A stretch of DNA of 37,654 bases from Schnuerera sp. xch1 (GCF_019931165.1 NZ_JAIOUP010000022.1:1-37654), one strand, 5' to 3'; counted from the stretch's first letter, positions 24,658-35,449 are shown. Translations and numbers: made by a program. Notes: generated by a model not told the origin, from the sequence alone.

Positions 24658-27483
24658 TTATTGTTGTCTGAATATCTTTTTCAAGAACTGTCCTGTGTAT
24701 GATTCTTCTACTTTAGCCACTTCCTCAGGCGTTCCAGTAGTTACTACCATCCCCCCTTTATCTCCACCTTCTGGACCTAGGTCTATTATATAGTCTGCGG
24801 TTTTTATTACATCTAAGTTGTGTTCTATTACTAATACTGTATTTCCTCCTTCTACTAACTTACTTAAAACATCTATAAGCTTATGAATGTCAGCCATATG
24901 AAGTCCTGTTGTTGGTTCATCTAGTATATATATGGTTTTTCCTGTACTTCTTTTACTTAACTCTGTAGCCAATTTAATCCTTTGAGCTTCTCCACCAGAT
25001 AATTGTGTTGAAGATTGACCAAGTTTAATATATCCTAGCCCTACGTCAAATAAAGTTTTTAGTTTCCTTTTAATTCTAGGTATATTCTCAAAGAATTCTA
25101 AGGCTTCTTCTACTGTCATATTCAATACATCTGAGATAGTCTTTCCTTTGTATTTCACTTGCAGTGTTTCTCTGTTATATCTTTTACCCTTACATACTTC
25201 ACATGGTACATATACATCAGGTAAGAAATGCATTTCTACCTTCAATATACCATCACCTTTACAAGCCTCACATCTTCCTCCTTTTACGTTAAAACTAAAT
25301 CTCCCTTTATCATATCCTCTCATCTTTGCTTCTGGGGTCATAGCAAATACATCTCTTATATAATCAAATATTCCTGTATAGGTAGCAGGATTTGATCTTG
25401 GAGTTCTTCCAATTGGAGACTGGTCTATTACTATTACCTTATCCAAATTTTCTATTCCTTTAATCTTCTTATGCTTCCCTGGTTTTGTTTTTGCTCTATT
25501 CAACTTTTGAGCTAAACTCTTATATAGTATCTCATTTACAAGAGAGCTTTTGCCGGAACCTGATACTCCTGTTATACAGGTAAATACTCCAAGGGGAATT
25601 TTTACATCTATATTCTTTAAATTGTTTTCTTTCGCACCAATCACTTCTACCCATTTGCCATTGGGTTTGGTTCTTTTCTTGGGTATTTCTATATTTTTAG
25701 TGCCTGACAGATATTGTCCTGTAATAGATTCTGGATTGTTCTTTATATCTTCAACAGTCCCTTGGGCTACTATATGTCCACCATGAATTCCTGCATCTGG
25801 TCCAATATCTACTATATAGTCTGCACTATATATGGTATCTTCGTCGTGTTCCACGATTATTAAAGTGTTTCCTAAATCAGTTAAATTCCTCAATGTCTTT
25901 AAAAGCTTAGCATTGTCCCTTTGATGCAATCCTATACTTGGTTCATCTAAAACATATACTACTCCTACTAGACTAGATCCTATTTGAGTTGCCAATCTAA
26001 TTCTTTGAGATTCTCCTCCAGATAAAGTACCAGCACTTCTTGAAAGTGTAAGATAATCTAATCCTACATCCTGTAAAAACCTAAGTCTCTCTTTTATTTC
26101 CTTTAATACCTGTTTGCCAATCAATTGCTGTCTTTTGTTAAGCTTTAAATTTTCAAAGAATTTTATAGCTTTGGATATTGATAAATCCGTAACCTCAGAT
26201 ATATTCAATCCACCTATTTTTACTGCTAATACTTCTTCTTTTAATCTGTTACCTTCACAAGTATGACAAGGTATTTCTGCCATATACTCATCTATTTTAT
26301 TCCTCATATAATCAGAACTGGTTTCTTTATATCTTCTCTCCAGATTAGAGAGAACCCCTTCAAAAGTTCCTTCATAATTTCTAACACCACTATAACGGCT
26401 GTCGAATTTAAAGGAGATAGTCCTATTCGTTCCGTATAGCAATTCATCCATGAATTTTTTAGGTGCATCCTTTAGTGGAGTATCCATATCAAATCCATAG
26501 TCTTCTGCTATAGTCTTAAATATTTGATAATAATAACCTGTTTTATTAGAAACATTAAATGGTGCAATAGCTCCTTCATTTATACTTAACTCTAAATTCG
26601 GTATTACTAAATCTTTTTCTATTTTTTTATGAAATCCTATTCCATTACATGTTGGACATGCTCCAAATGGACTATTAAATGAAAACATTCTTGGAGATAA
26701 CTCCTCTATTGCAACTCCACAGTCAGGACATGCAAGCTTTGAACTAAACAGTATTCTGTCATAACCTATTACATCTATAATAACTAACCCATCCGCTAAT
26801 TTTAAAGCCATCTCAATTGAATCTGAAAGCCTGCCTTCAATTCCTTTTTTAACTATAATTCTATCTATTACAATTTCAATATTATGTTCCTTATTTTTTT
26901 CCATTTTTATATCATCTGTTACTTCATGCATTTCACCATCTACTATAACTCTTATAAATCCTTCTTTTTTGATGTTTTTAATAATGTTTTTATGCTCTCC
27001 TTTTTTACCTCTAACTACTGGAGCTAATATTTGTATTCTTGTTCTATCTTCCATCTCCATTACTTTATCTACCATTTGATCAACAGTTTGACTGGTTATC
27101 TCTTTACCACATTTATAACAATAAGGAGTACCAATTCTAGCAAATAATAATCTTAAATAATCATATATTTCTGTTACTGTTCCTACTGTTGATCTAGGAT
27201 TCCTACTAGTGGTTTTTTGGTCAATAGAAATAGAAGGCGACAAACCTTCTATATACTCTACATCTGGTTTTTCCATCTGTCCTAAAAATAGACGAGCATA
27301 GCTTGATAAGCTCTCTACATATCTTCTTTGACCTTCTGCATAGATAGTATCAAATGCCAATGAGGATTTTCCTGAACCACTTAATCCTGTTATCACAATG
27401 AATTTATCTCTAGGCAATTCTAAATCTATATTTTTTAAATTGTGCTCTTTAGCACCTTTAATAATTATCTTATCCTTTTCCAA
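24658..27483 (-). CDS. uvrA: Excinuclease ABC subunit A
   Basis: A 941-residue UvrA, the damage-recognition ATPase of nucleotide excision repair, forming a dimer that loads UvrB. It has two ABC ATPase modules: first Walker [10 protein letters not shown] near residues 34-42 and second GVSGSGKSS in the C-terminal half, each with an LSGGE signature ([16 protein letters not shown]). Zinc-module cysteines are visible: CYKCGKE, CPDCG with CPTCNG, and CEACKGDG with CEVCKGKRY. The TTG start is supported by GAGGTG eight bases upstream. It follows uvrB by 65 bases on the same strand without a visible terminator, so uvrB-uvrA probably form an operon. Confidence 0.98.
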   Translation of the reverse strand: MEKDKIIIKGAKEHNLKNIDLELPRDKFIVITGLSGSGKSSLAFDTIYAEGQRRYVESLSSYARLFLGQMEKPDVEYIEGLSPSISIDQKTTSRNPRSTVGTVTEIYDYLRLLFARIGTPYCYKCGKEITSQTVDQMVDKVMEMEDRTRIQILAPVVRGKKGEHKNIIKNIKKEGFIRVIVDGEMHEVTDDIKMEKNKEHNIEIVIDRIIVKKGIEGRLSDSIEMALKLADGLVIIDVIGYDRILFSSKLACPDCGVAIEELSPRMFSFNSPFGACPTCNGIGFHKKIEKDLVIPNLELSINEGAIAPFNVSNKTGYYYQIFKTIAEDYGFDMDTPLKDAPKKFMDELLYGTNRTISFKFDSRYSGVRNYEGTFEGVLSNLERRYKETSSDYMRNKIDEYMAEIPCHTCEGNRLKEEVLAVKIGGLNISEVTDLSISKAIKFFENLKLNKRQQLIGKQVLKEIKERLRFLQDVGLDYLTLSRSAGTLSGGESQRIRLATQIGSSLVGVVYVLDEPSIGLHQRDNAKLLKTLRNLTDLGNTLIIVEHDEDTIYSADYIVDIGPDAGIHGGHIVAQGTVEDIKNNPESITGQYLSGTKNIEIPKKRTKPNGKWVEVIGAKENNLKNIDVKIPLGVFTCITGVSGSGKSSLVNEILYKSLAQKLNRAKTKPGKHKKIKGIENLDKVIVIDQSPIGRTPRSNPATYTGIFDYIRDVFAMTPEAKMRGYDKGRFSFNVKGGRCEACKGDGILKVEMHFLPDVYVPCEVCKGKRYNRETLQVKYKGKTISDVLNMTVEEALEFFENIPRIKRKLKTLFDVGLGYIKLGQSSTQLSGGEAQRIKLATELSKRSTGKTIYILDEPTTGLHMADIHKLIDVLSKLVEGGNTVLVIEHNLDVIKTADYIIDLGPEGGDKGGMVVTTGTPEEVAKVEESYTGQFLKKIFRQQ

Positions 27484-27548
27484 GTATTTTTCACCTCATT
27501 CTATGATTCACAATATTTGGCCTCTACTCAAATTATTAGATCAGCAAG

Positions 27549-29528
27549 CTACTGTAGTCCTGCTTCTTTCATCTTTTTAAGTTGAATCATTTTATCCCTT
27601 AATTCTGCTGCTTTTTCAAAATTTAATTCTTCTGCTTCTTTTAACATAGCCTCTTTTAATCCTTCTATCATTGAATCCAGTTCTTCTCCATTAAATACAT
27701 CTGCTTTATATTTTTCCTCTTCTTCTAAGGCTATGGTAGCTTCTATTACATTTCTTACATCCTTAACAATAGATTTAGGAGTTATATTATGTTGTTCATT
27801 ATATATTTCTTGTATTTCCCTTCTCCTATTGGTTTCATCTATAGCCTTTTTCATTGATTTAGTTATTGTATCTGCATACATAATAACTTGGCCAGATACA
27901 TTTCTTGCAGCTCTCCCTGTTGTCTGAATTAATGAAGTTTCTGATCTTAAAAAGCCTTCCTTATCTGCTTCTAGTATAGCTACTAAAGAAACCTCAGGCA
28001 AATCCAATCCTTCTCTTAATAGATTTATTCCTACTAAAACATCATATTTCCCTAGTCTTAAATCTCTTATTATTTCCATTCTTTCAATGGTATTAATATC
28101 TGAGTGAAGATAAGTTACTTTAATCCCTATCTCCTTAAAATAATCAGTTAAATCTTCAGCCATTCTCTTTGTCAGAGTAGTTACTAAAACTCTTTCTTTT
28201 TTCTTCGATCTAATTCTTATCTCATCTACTAAATCATCAACCTGATTTTCTATAGGTCTTACATCTATCTTTGGGTCTAATAATCCTGTTGGCCGTATAA
28301 TCTGCTCCACTATTTGTTCAGAATGTTCTCTTTCATAAGGACCAGGTGTAGCAGAAAGATACATTATCTGATTTATGTGATTTTCAAATTCACTGAATTT
28401 TAAAGGTCTATTATCCAAAGCTGAAGGTAATCTAAATCCATATTCAACTAAATTTGATTTTCTAGATCTATCCCCTTCATACATACCTCCAATTTGAGGA
28501 ATAGTTACATGGGATTCATCTACCATTATCAAAAAATCATCAGGAAAATAATCTATTAAAGTATAGGGTTTGCTACCTGCTGGTCTTCCACTTAAATGTC
28601 TAGAATAATTTTCTATTCCTTGACAAAATCCCATTTCTTTTAACATTTCAATATCATATCTGGTTCTTTGTTCCAATCTTTGAGCTTCTAACAGTTTATT
28701 TTGAGATCGCAATTCCTCTAATCTCTCTTTTAATTCACTTTCTATACCGATAATAGCCCTTTCTATCTTATCTTGTGATGTTGCATAGTGAGATGCAGGA
28801 AATATTGATACATGATTTCTAGCACCAATGATTTCTCCAGTTACATGGTTAACTTCTACTATCCTATCTATTTCATCTCCAAAAAATTCAACCCTTATAG
28901 TGTTGCCACTAGATGCTGCTGGAAATATTTCAAGAACATCTCCTCTTACTCTAAAAGTACCTCTCACAAAATTTATATCATTTCTTATATATTGAATGTC
29001 TATTAATTTTTTCATTACTTCATCTCTATCCTTAACCATTCCAGGTCTTAAGGATACCACTAGATTTTCATAATCAATAGGATCTCCTAGTCCATATATA
29101 CATGAAACACTAGCAACTATTATAACATCTCTTCTTTCAAATAATGCTGCTGTAGCAGAGTGTCTAAGCTTATCTATTTCATCGTTTATAGATGCATCTT
29201 TTTCTATATAGGTATCCGATTGGGGTACATATGCTTCAGGTTGGTAATAATCATAATATGATACAAAATATTCAACTGCATTGTCAGGAAAAAATTCTTT
29301 AAATTCACTAGCTAATTGATAAGCCAAAGTTTTATTATGAGCAATCACCAAAGTAGGTTTTTGCACCTTTTCAATTACATTGGCCATGGTAAATGTTTTA
29401 CCAGAGCCAGTTACTCCTAATAAAGTTTGGTGTTTATAATTATTTAATATTCCATTAGATAATTTTTCTATAGCTTTCGGTTGGTCGCCAGTTGGCTTAT
29501 AGTTCGACTTTATTTTAAATTTAGTCAT
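27549..29528 (-). CDS. uvrB: Excinuclease ABC subunit B
   Basis: A UvrB of 659 residues, the helicase-like subunit that verifies damage and recruits UvrC. Visible motifs are Walker [10 protein letters not shown], the beta-hairpin [20 protein letters not shown], the DESH box, helicase motif VI (QTTGRAARN) and a C-terminal UVR domain ([16 protein letters not shown]) that binds UvrC. I set the start at the ATG at 29528 because AGAGGTG lies six bases before it; the in-frame GTG nine bases upstream is part of that ribosome site. A strong promoter and a LexA-type box sit immediately upstream, so it should be SOS-inducible, with uvrA carried along. Confidence 0.98.
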   Translation of the reverse strand: MTKFKIKSNYKPTGDQPKAIEKLSNGILNNYKHQTLLGVTGSGKTFTMANVIEKVQKPTLVIAHNKTLAYQLASEFKEFFPDNAVEYFVSYYDYYQPEAYVPQSDTYIEKDASINDEIDKLRHSATAALFERRDVIIVASVSCIYGLGDPIDYENLVVSLRPGMVKDRDEVMKKLIDIQYIRNDINFVRGTFRVRGDVLEIFPAASSGNTIRVEFFGDEIDRIVEVNHVTGEIIGARNHVSIFPASHYATSQDKIERAIIGIESELKERLEELRSQNKLLEAQRLEQRTRYDIEMLKEMGFCQGIENYSRHLSGRPAGSKPYTLIDYFPDDFLIMVDESHVTIPQIGGMYEGDRSRKSNLVEYGFRLPSALDNRPLKFSEFENHINQIMYLSATPGPYEREHSEQIVEQIIRPTGLLDPKIDVRPIENQVDDLVDEIRIRSKKKERVLVTTLTKRMAEDLTDYFKEIGIKVTYLHSDINTIERMEIIRDLRLGKYDVLVGINLLREGLDLPEVSLVAILEADKEGFLRSETSLIQTTGRAARNVSGQVIMYADTITKSMKKAIDETNRRREIQEIYNEQHNITPKSIVKDVRNVIEATIALEEEEKYKADVFNGEELDSMIEGLKEAMLKEAEELNFEKAAELRDKMIQLKKMKEAGLQ

Positions 29529-29545
29529 TATTTTCACCTCTTGCT

Positions 29546-29557
29546 GAACGAATGTTC
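29546..29557. promoter_or_regulatory. LexA (SOS) box in front of uvrB
   Basis: GAACGAATGTTC fits the Gram-positive SOS box GAAC-N4-GTTC. It lies just downstream of the uvrB -10 box, around the transcription start and 18 bases before the ATG, where LexA would block initiation. Confidence 0.85.
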
Positions 29558-29564
29558 TTATTTT

Positions 29565-29592
29565 ATTATATTATATTATTATTTATTGTCAA
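29565..29592 (-). promoter_or_regulatory. uvrB promoter
   Basis: Minus strand: consensus TTGACA (29592-29587), 16 bases, then consensus TATAAT (29570-29565). The SOS box follows eight bases later. Confidence 0.85.
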
Positions 29593-29633
29593 AATATTTT
29601 TGTTAAAACAAAAAAATATTGAACAATCCCTGC

Positions 29634-29651
29634 TAATAGTATAAACTATTA
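29634..29651. promoter_or_regulatory. Dyad over the probable promoter of the lipoprotein gene
   Basis: TAATAGT-ATAA-ACTATTA is a perfect 7-bp dyad. It contains the only plausible -10 (TATAAA, 29640-29645), with TTGAAC 15 bases upstream as a weak -35, for the plus-strand lipoprotein gene that starts 19 bases later. It may be an operator; this is inference. Confidence 0.4.
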
Positions 29652-29669
29652 AAGAAGGAGGAGCTAATT

Positions 29670-31253
29670 ATGAGAAAAACGTTATTCCTTTTAATTATTT
29701 TTACTATTTTATTAACGTCATCTGGATGTAGTCATAGTAAAGAAAAGCAACTTTCAACCATGGACGAATCCATTGAAGAAAATCCTATAGATTTTGAAAT
29801 TGAACAAATAGTATTATCTAAAGGATTTCAGTCTACAGATCCCAATATTGAGGTTATTGAGGAAAATGGAAATCTAAAGCTGTTGACAAATGTTGGATTA
29901 ATAAGGAGTTCTGGAGTCAATGTAGAAAAAGTCACTAAAAACAAAAATACTATTAATATATACATACAACGTTTATTAAAGCAAAATAAATCTCAATTAG
30001 CAGTCCCCCAAGTGATATTAGAAATTGAAGATTCTATTTTGGAAGATTTAACAAACTTAAATTTTAATATTGTAGCTCAAAATTACGAACCGATATCTAT
30101 AAAATTTAATAAAACTCAAATTTTAGAAAAAGTCTATGCTGATTTTGATATTTCACCTAATACTACCCCAGAAGTAGAATTAAAAGAATTAAATGATCAA
30201 ATCTCATGGGATATTTTTTTTACCAATGTAATAAACAGAAGAAATCCAAAATCACCATTATTTAACCTCCACGTAGAAGCAGATGCTAATACAGGAGATG
30301 TATTAAAATCTCAGAAACAAGATATTTCTACATATATTGATGAAGGCCAATTATTAGATTATTTACCTAATAATTGTCTTATCTATAAACGACAACATAT
30401 AGAAAATAATACTCCATATGAAAGTTTGTGGATTTACGATATAACTTCAGAGCAAAAAATCAAATTATATAATACAAAATATCAAATACAGTCTGCATCA
30501 TTCAATCCAAATGGTGAATATATTTCATTGATTGAGGTCGATGAATCTAAAAGTGATCTTTACCTAATAAATACGTCAAGTAAAGTTGCTTATAAAATAA
30601 CTCCCATTAATTATCCGCATCCAGAACTGATGCAATGGAAAGATAATAATAATCTATATTTTTTTGATATTGAAAACAAAACAACTACATTGTTAGTTTA
30701 CAATGTGGAAAAAAATAAATCAAATGTAAAATTTACTTTAAATAAATCTGCTGAATCATTTGATATATTAGATAACAAAATTGTCCTTGCTGAACCAGAT
30801 AAATATTCTTTAAATAAAAATATTTATACAACAGAAGATGGGGTAAATTTTGAAAAAATAGGGTCAGGATTTAATCCTAATTTTTTAGATAGCCAAAATA
30901 TAGTATATTTAGAAAATATAGAAGAAAAAAATAAAAATATATTGAAAATATATAATGCTGACAAAGACTATTTCCCACATATTTTAGATTATAACATAAC
31001 GAATTATTACAAATTAAATGAAGAAAATCTATTATTTGTTGAGAAAACTACATTTAATGATGAATATTTACTCAGTAAGTACAATATGCATGATGAATCT
31101 ATTGAATCCATTTCTAAATTGAATAGTAACAGTATATTTTTAAATTCTAATAAATATAAAGCTTATATAACATTGACATTACCATATAAAGATAAAAATA
31201 TAAATAATATTTATTGTGTTGACTTAATAAAATTGGATTATACAAAAAGATAA
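29670..31253 (+). CDS. Predicted lipoprotein with C-terminal beta-propeller-like repeats
   Basis: A 527-residue exported protein. A lipoprotein signal (MRKTLFLLIIFTILLTSSGC) ends in C20 for lipid attachment, followed by a polar acidic linker. Residues of about 45-220 form a region I do not recognise. From about 225 onward, repeated short blocks such as ESLWIYDITSEQKIKLY, QSASFNPNGEYISLIE and SDLYLINTSSKVAYKITP resemble TolB/WD40-like propeller blades. No catalytic motif was seen. AAGGAGGAG precedes the ATG. It is transcribed alone, divergently from uvrB and convergently with ctpA, with a hairpin terminator overlapping its stop. It probably acts on the outer face of the membrane; binding partner unknown. 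Confidence 0.8.
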   Translation: MRKTLFLLIIFTILLTSSGCSHSKEKQLSTMDESIEENPIDFEIEQIVLSKGFQSTDPNIEVIEENGNLKLLTNVGLIRSSGVNVEKVTKNKNTINIYIQRLLKQNKSQLAVPQVILEIEDSILEDLTNLNFNIVAQNYEPISIKFNKTQILEKVYADFDISPNTTPEVELKELNDQISWDIFFTNVINRRNPKSPLFNLHVEADANTGDVLKSQKQDISTYIDEGQLLDYLPNNCLIYKRQHIENNTPYESLWIYDITSEQKIKLYNTKYQIQSASFNPNGEYISLIEVDESKSDLYLINTSSKVAYKITPINYPHPELMQWKDNNNLYFFDIENKTTTLLVYNVEKNKSNVKFTLNKSAESFDILDNKIVLAEPDKYSLNKNIYTTEDGVNFEKIGSGFNPNFLDSQNIVYLENIEEKNKNILKIYNADKDYFPHILDYNITNYYKLNEENLLFVEKTTFNDEYLLSKYNMHDESIESISKLNSNSIFLNSNKYKAYITLTLPYKDKNINNIYCVDLIKLDYTKR

Positions 31254-31276
31254 AATGAACCTATTAGGTTCATTTT
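31252..31276. terminator. Bidirectional terminator between lipoprotein gene and ctpA
   Basis: AAAATGAACC (31252-31261) and GGTTCATTTT (31267-31276) pair over 10 bp around TATTA, with A and T runs at the stem base. It begins in the lipoprotein stop codon and also serves the convergent ctpA transcript, which ends at 31304. Confidence 0.85.
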
Positions 31277-31303
31277 ATCTTTCCTTAATACTTTCTATTT
31301 GTA

Positions 31304-32527
31304 CTATTTAATCATATTTTTGATCTCTTTTATAGCAGTTTGAAGTTGTGTATCCTGTTCTAAATTTCCTATTCCTATCTCTTGTATATCCTCAGGTAGT
31401 TCAACTACAATTTCAGGTTCAATACCAATACCATGGATATTTGTTCCATTAGGAGTAAAGTATTCAGACACAGTCAATTTAAAGCCTGAACCATCTTTTA
31501 ACTGTCTAATTCTTTGAACTATTCCCTTCCCAAAGGTCTTGTTCCCTATAAGGGTTCCTCTATTATGATCTTTAATTGCTCCAGCTAATATTTCTGAAGC
31601 ACTTGCACTACCTTCGTTTACTAATACTACAAGAGGAATGTCTACATGATTTTCATCTGAATTTTCATATTCTCTTTCTCCATTTTTAGTTTCAGTATAA
31701 ACTACTGTTCCTTCTCCTAACAACTCATCTGAAATGTCTACACAAATGTTTAATAATCCTCCTGGGTTATTTCTTAAATCCAATATAAGTCCAGAAATAT
31801 TCTTATCCATCAATGAATCCAAATCATTTTTAAAATCATCATAAGTTAATTCATCAAAAGAAGTAATTTTTATATATCCAATGTTATCATCTACTATATC
31901 GGATTTTACTGTTTCCAGCCTTATCTCTTCTCTAACTATATCCATATCAATATATTTATTATTTCCATTTTTATCTGTTCTTAGGATGGTTATAGTAACT
32001 GATGTATTAGGTTCTCCTTTCATCAACTTAACAGCTCCATCCATATTGTCTGCTGTAAACTCTTTCCCATTTACCTTTACAATCTTATCTCCTGTCTTTA
32101 TCCCCGCTCTCTCTCCAGGAGTATCTTCTATAGGCGATACAACTGTTATAAGATTATTTTCTCCAGGAGTTACTATTACACCTATACCACCATAAATTCC
32201 TTCAGTTTCTTCTGTAAAACTTTTGAATTCATCTTGGTTCATATATACAGAATATGGATCATTTAAGGCTTGAAACATACCCTTTAATTGCCCATCCATA
32301 AATTTTTGGCTATCAACTTCCCCTAAGAAATTTTGTTTAATATAATTTTCTAATTCTATAGCTTTTGAATGCTCCATATAATAGGTATTCAATATATTAT
32401 ATTCATCAGCCGGTATAATAACTTTATCTTGAAACCTTATAGTTATTACATTACTTATAGCAAAAGTGATAACATTTGTAACAACAATCAATGCTATCAT
32501 TAAAGTTATTGCTCTTTTCTTGGACAT
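31304..32527 (-). CDS. ctpA: S41-family carboxy-terminal processing protease (CtpA/CtpB)
   Basis: A membrane-anchored serine protease of 407 residues from the chosen start. An N-terminal helix (about 6-25) is followed by a helical region, a PDZ domain (GGIGVIVTPGENNLITVVSP to GDKIVKVNGKEF) and the S41 catalytic domain. The Ser-Lys-Gln triad falls at S309 (GSASASEI), K334 and Q338 (FGKGIVQ), the same numbers as in Bacillus CtpB. Such proteases trim exported proteins and in several bacteria control wall hydrolases, which fits the FtsEX/M23 genes upstream. I prefer the ATG at 32527 (GAGGTG six bases before it) over the GTG within that ribosome site. It has its own extended -10 promoter. Confidence 0.95.
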   Translation of the reverse strand: MSKKRAITLMIALIVVTNVITFAISNVITIRFQDKVIIPADEYNILNTYYMEHSKAIELENYIKQNFLGEVDSQKFMDGQLKGMFQALNDPYSVYMNQDEFKSFTEETEGIYGGIGVIVTPGENNLITVVSPIEDTPGERAGIKTGDKIVKVNGKEFTADNMDGAVKLMKGEPNTSVTITILRTDKNGNNKYIDMDIVREEIRLETVKSDIVDDNIGYIKITSFDELTYDDFKNDLDSLMDKNISGLILDLRNNPGGLLNICVDISDELLGEGTVVYTETKNGEREYENSDENHVDIPLVVLVNEGSASASEILAGAIKDHNRGTLIGNKTFGKGIVQRIRQLKDGSGFKLTVSEYFTPNGTNIHGIGIEPEIVVELPEDIQEIGIGNLEQDTQLQTAIKEIKNMIK

Positions 32528-32583
32528 ATTCTTCACCTCAATATTTTGGATTATGTATTCTATTTTATTAAGTCTACCTAAAC

Positions 32584-32592
32584 ATTATACCA
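32584..32592 (-). promoter_or_regulatory. Extended -10 promoter for ctpA
   Basis: Minus strand TGGTATAAT is a TGnTATAAT extended -10 box without a good -35. It lies just downstream of the terminator that ends the M23 gene, about 57 bases before the ctpA start. Confidence 0.6.
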
Positions 32593-32603
32593 TATAAAGG
32601 AAT

Positions 32604-32629
32604 AAAAAAAAGGGGATTATTCCCCTTTT
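32604..32629 (-). terminator. Terminator after the M23 hydrolase gene
   Basis: AAAAGGGGA (32608-32616) and TCCCCTTTT (32621-32629) form a 9-bp stem with a TTAT loop that includes the stop codon of the M23 gene; on the minus strand eight T residues follow. It separates ftsE-ftsX-M23 from ctpA. Confidence 0.9.
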
Positions 32630-33753
32630 ACCCATGATATAGGATCTACATAAGACCCATTTTTTCTAACTTCAAAATGACAATGAGGTCCGGTTGACAT
32701 GCCTGTACTACCTACTTTAGCTATTGTATCACCTTTGCTTACTTTAGTTCCTTCACCAACTACCAAAGATGAATTGTGACCGTATAAAGTTACAATACCT
32801 CCTCCATGATCTACCATTATAGCATTGCCATACCCACCTAATGAACCTGAATATATTACTACTCCTCCTGCTGCTGCTATAACACTTGTTCCAGTAGGTG
32901 CAGGGATATCTAATCCTGTATGTAATTTCTTAGTTTTCAATACCGGATGGACTCTATACCCAAAATATGAAGATATTCTTGTATGTCCAGGTACTGGCCA
33001 ACTCATGACTCCTCCTGAATAATCTCCATCTACTCGTTGTCTCCTCACTATTTCAGATTCGATATCCTTAGCCAATTGATTTAAATTATCATATTGTTCT
33101 TCGGCCTTTTTTAAATCTTTCGTCAAATCATTCATTAAAAACTCTTTTGCTCTTGAAGCTGTAACTAATTCATCTCTTTTAGCTTCTAATCTACTTTTAG
33201 TGGTCTCTACAGAAGCTTTCTGAGCTTTTAGTTCAGTATTCTTTTTATCTATTATATCTCTTTGTTCCTTCATATACTTAATCAAATCTGTATCATGTTC
33301 TACGACAGTCTCTATCATCGACCTTCGCGATAAAAGATCTTCTAAGTCTGCTGACGCCAATAACACTTCTAAGAATCCTACGTTCCCTTTTTTATACATT
33401 ACCCTTAAACGATCATTAAATACATCCTGTTTTTTATCAATATTTTTTTCTGCTTCTTCTAGTTCATTAACGGTCTTTTCAATCTCAGCATTCAAACCCT
33501 TCAATTCATTTTCTACTTCTTCTAACTCAGATGCTGCAATATTCATATGCTTGTCCAATTCTTCCATCTGAGTACTTACATCATTGGTTTGACTTTTTAA
33601 GTCATTTATTTGACCTTCTACATCATCCATTTTTTCTAGAGCATTCTGCTGTTTTCTCTTTAAGTCATCAACATTGTCTGCAAAAACCAAGGCATAATTA
33701 CACAACAATGTTATAGCTAATAATAAAACTATCTTCTTCTTTTTCCAACTCAT
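32617..33753 (-). CDS. Coiled-coil M23 peptidoglycan hydrolase (EnvC/PcsB-like partner of FtsEX)
   Basis: A 378-residue exported protein with a signal peptide (about 1-25, ending ALVFADN), two long coiled-coil stretches between about 27 and 235, and a C-terminal LytM/M23 peptidase domain. The zinc ligands are present: H278 and D282 (HTGLD), then H357 and H359 (GPHCHFE), with H326 in LYGHN. It should therefore be an active endopeptidase. The coiled coil plus M23 layout, 21 bases after ftsX, matches hydrolases controlled by FtsEX. The AGGAGG is 12 bases before the ATG, a rather long spacing, and no better in-frame start was seen. Confidence 0.93.
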   Translation of the reverse strand: MSWKKKKIVLLLAITLLCNYALVFADNVDDLKRKQQNALEKMDDVEGQINDLKSQTNDVSTQMEELDKHMNIAASELEEVENELKGLNAEIEKTVNELEEAEKNIDKKQDVFNDRLRVMYKKGNVGFLEVLLASADLEDLLSRRSMIETVVEHDTDLIKYMKEQRDIIDKKNTELKAQKASVETTKSRLEAKRDELVTASRAKEFLMNDLTKDLKKAEEQYDNLNQLAKDIESEIVRRQRVDGDYSGGVMSWPVPGHTRISSYFGYRVHPVLKTKKLHTGLDIPAPTGTSVIAAAGGVVIYSGSLGGYGNAIMVDHGGGIVTLYGHNSSLVVGEGTKVSKGDTIAKVGSTGMSTGPHCHFEVRKNGSYVDPISWVKGE

Positions 33754-33774
33754 ATTCCAATTTATCCTCCTTTA

Positions 33775-34671
33775 TTACACATTTAAAAATCTCTTTAACG
33801 AAACAAGGCTTCCTAATGCTCCGATTCCAGCACCTATTGCAATAAAAATAATCGATATATCTTTAATTAGAGTAGTAGGTGAAATTAAATATACAGTAAA
33901 CAATACATACAACCTATCATTTAGAATATTAAAGAGATAACCATATCCAAAATTAACAATTAGTATAGATACAATAGCTCCAATTACTCCAAATAATAGT
34001 CCTTCTATAATAAATGGTCCTCGTATATATCCATTAGTAGCTCCAACGTATTTCATAATGCCTATTTCCCTTTTTCTAGCAGTTACAGTAAGTTTTATAG
34101 TATTTGATATTATAAAAATTGACACCAATAATAAAATACCAACTATGACCAGTCCCCCTGCTCTAGCATAATTAGCAAAAGTAACTAGCTTATCTATAAT
34201 ATCCTGGTTATATTGTATTTCTTCTATTCCCTGTAATCCTTCGATACTATCTACTACTTTATCTGCATACTCAATATCTCTTAATTTTATTATTAGAGTA
34301 TTTGGTAATGGATTAGGCTCTAGACCTTCCAATAAATAACCTTCATCTCCCCATTCTTCTTTCCAAGTTTCTAACGCTTCCTCTTTAGATTGATATACAG
34401 CCGATAGTACTTCCTGTCTATTTTTTACTTCATCTTCAATTCTTTTGAATTGTTCCTCAGTTATATCATCTTGTAAAAATATCTGTATTTCATCAAATTT
34501 AGCCTGTGTATCTATTACAACATTATTTAAACTTAATATCATTATAAGAATAAGTCCAAGGATAACTAATACTGCTGTTATAGAAGTGACAGATGCTAAC
34601 CCCATTCCCTTATTCCGCCACATCCCTTGAAATCCTTGTTTGATTATATTCTTAAGTATTCGAAATCTCAT
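33775..34671 (-). CDS. ftsX: Cell-division ABC transporter permease FtsX
   Basis: FtsX, 298 residues from the chosen start. A cytoplasmic N-terminus (FRILKNIIKQGFQGMWRN) is followed by TM1 (about 23-45), a large extracellular loop (about 46-160, with QIFLQDDITEEQF) that would contact the M23 hydrolase, then three helices, the last near the C-terminus. It does not transport; it passes FtsE ATPase cycles across the membrane to activate wall hydrolases. Candidate starts are GTG 34683, ATG 34677 and ATG 34671. The last has the best distance (nine bases) from AAAGGTG and I use it, with moderate certainty. It overlaps the ftsE end by about 20 bases. Confidence 0.94.
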   Translation of the reverse strand: MRFRILKNIIKQGFQGMWRNKGMGLASVTSITAVLVILGLILIMILSLNNVVIDTQAKFDEIQIFLQDDITEEQFKRIEDEVKNRQEVLSAVYQSKEEALETWKEEWGDEGYLLEGLEPNPLPNTLIIKLRDIEYADKVVDSIEGLQGIEEIQYNQDIIDKLVTFANYARAGGLVIVGILLLVSIFIISNTIKLTVTARKREIGIMKYVGATNGYIRGPFIIEGLLFGVIGAIVSILIVNFGYGYLFNILNDRLYVLFTVYLISPTTLIKDISIIFIAIGAGIGALGSLVSLKRFLNV

Positions 34672-35347
34672 GCTCATACACACCTTTCTCTTCGTCTCTT
34701 ACTATCTCTCCTTTTTCAATTTCTATTACCCTCTTTTTCATCACATCTACTATATCTTTAGCATGAGTAGCCATCAATACGGTTGTCCCACGTCTATTGA
34801 TATCTCTAAGCACTTTCATAATATCCCAAGCTGTCTCAGGGTCTAAATTCCCGGTAGGTTCATCAGCTATCAACACTGGAGGGCTATTAACAATTGCTCT
34901 TGCTATAGCAACTCTTTGGTGCTCTCCACCGGAAAGTTGATTCGGATAATTATATGCCTTTTTACTCAAATTCACCATACTCAATACCATAGGAATATTT
35001 CTTCTTATATCCTTTGGATGCGCTCCAATTATTTCCATTGCAAATGCGATATTTTCATATACAGTTTTATTTGGTAGTAATCTAAAATCTTGAAATACTA
35101 CCCCTACATTTCTTCGAATAAAAGGAATTTTTCTATTTTTAACTTTAGTAATATCTGTATTATGTAGGTATATTCTCCCATGTGTGGGATTTTCTTCTTT
35201 AAGTAAAAGTTTTATCAAAGTTGATTTCCCAGCTCCACTGGGACCTACTAAAAATACAAATTCTCCTTTAGCTATTGATAAATTTACTTTAGACAATGCT
35301 ATTACTCCATTTTTATATTCTTTAGTTATATCGACAAACTTTATCAA
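34652..35347 (-). CDS. ftsE: Cell-division ATP-binding protein FtsE
   Basis: FtsE, 231 residues from the chosen start, the ATPase of the FtsEX complex. Walker A GPSGAGKST, Q-loop VVFQDFRLLP, signature LSGGEHQRVAIARAIV, Walker B VLIADEPTGNLDP and the switch histidine in MATHAKD are all present. I take the TTG at 35347 as start (MIKFVDITKEY, the usual FtsE beginning), six bases after GAGGTG; the GTG nine bases earlier lies inside the ribosome site. It heads ftsE-ftsX-M23, read as one transcript to the terminator at 32604. Its C-terminal tail (EHEISNT) is encoded within the ftsX overlap. Confidence 0.96.
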   Translation of the reverse strand: MIKFVDITKEYKNGVIALSKVNLSIAKGEFVFLVGPSGAGKSTLIKLLLKEENPTHGRIYLHNTDITKVKNRKIPFIRRNVGVVFQDFRLLPNKTVYENIAFAMEIIGAHPKDIRRNIPMVLSMVNLSKKAYNYPNQLSGGEHQRVAIARAIVNSPPVLIADEPTGNLDPETAWDIMKVLRDINRRGTTVLMATHAKDIVDVMKKRVIEIEKGEIVRDEEKGVYEHEISNT

Positions 35348-35449
35348 ATATTTCACCTCAATGTTTTATGAATGTTACACGTATAATAATATAATTATAT
35401 CATACATCATATAAATACTCTTTCTAAATAATTTTTTATTACTTATATA

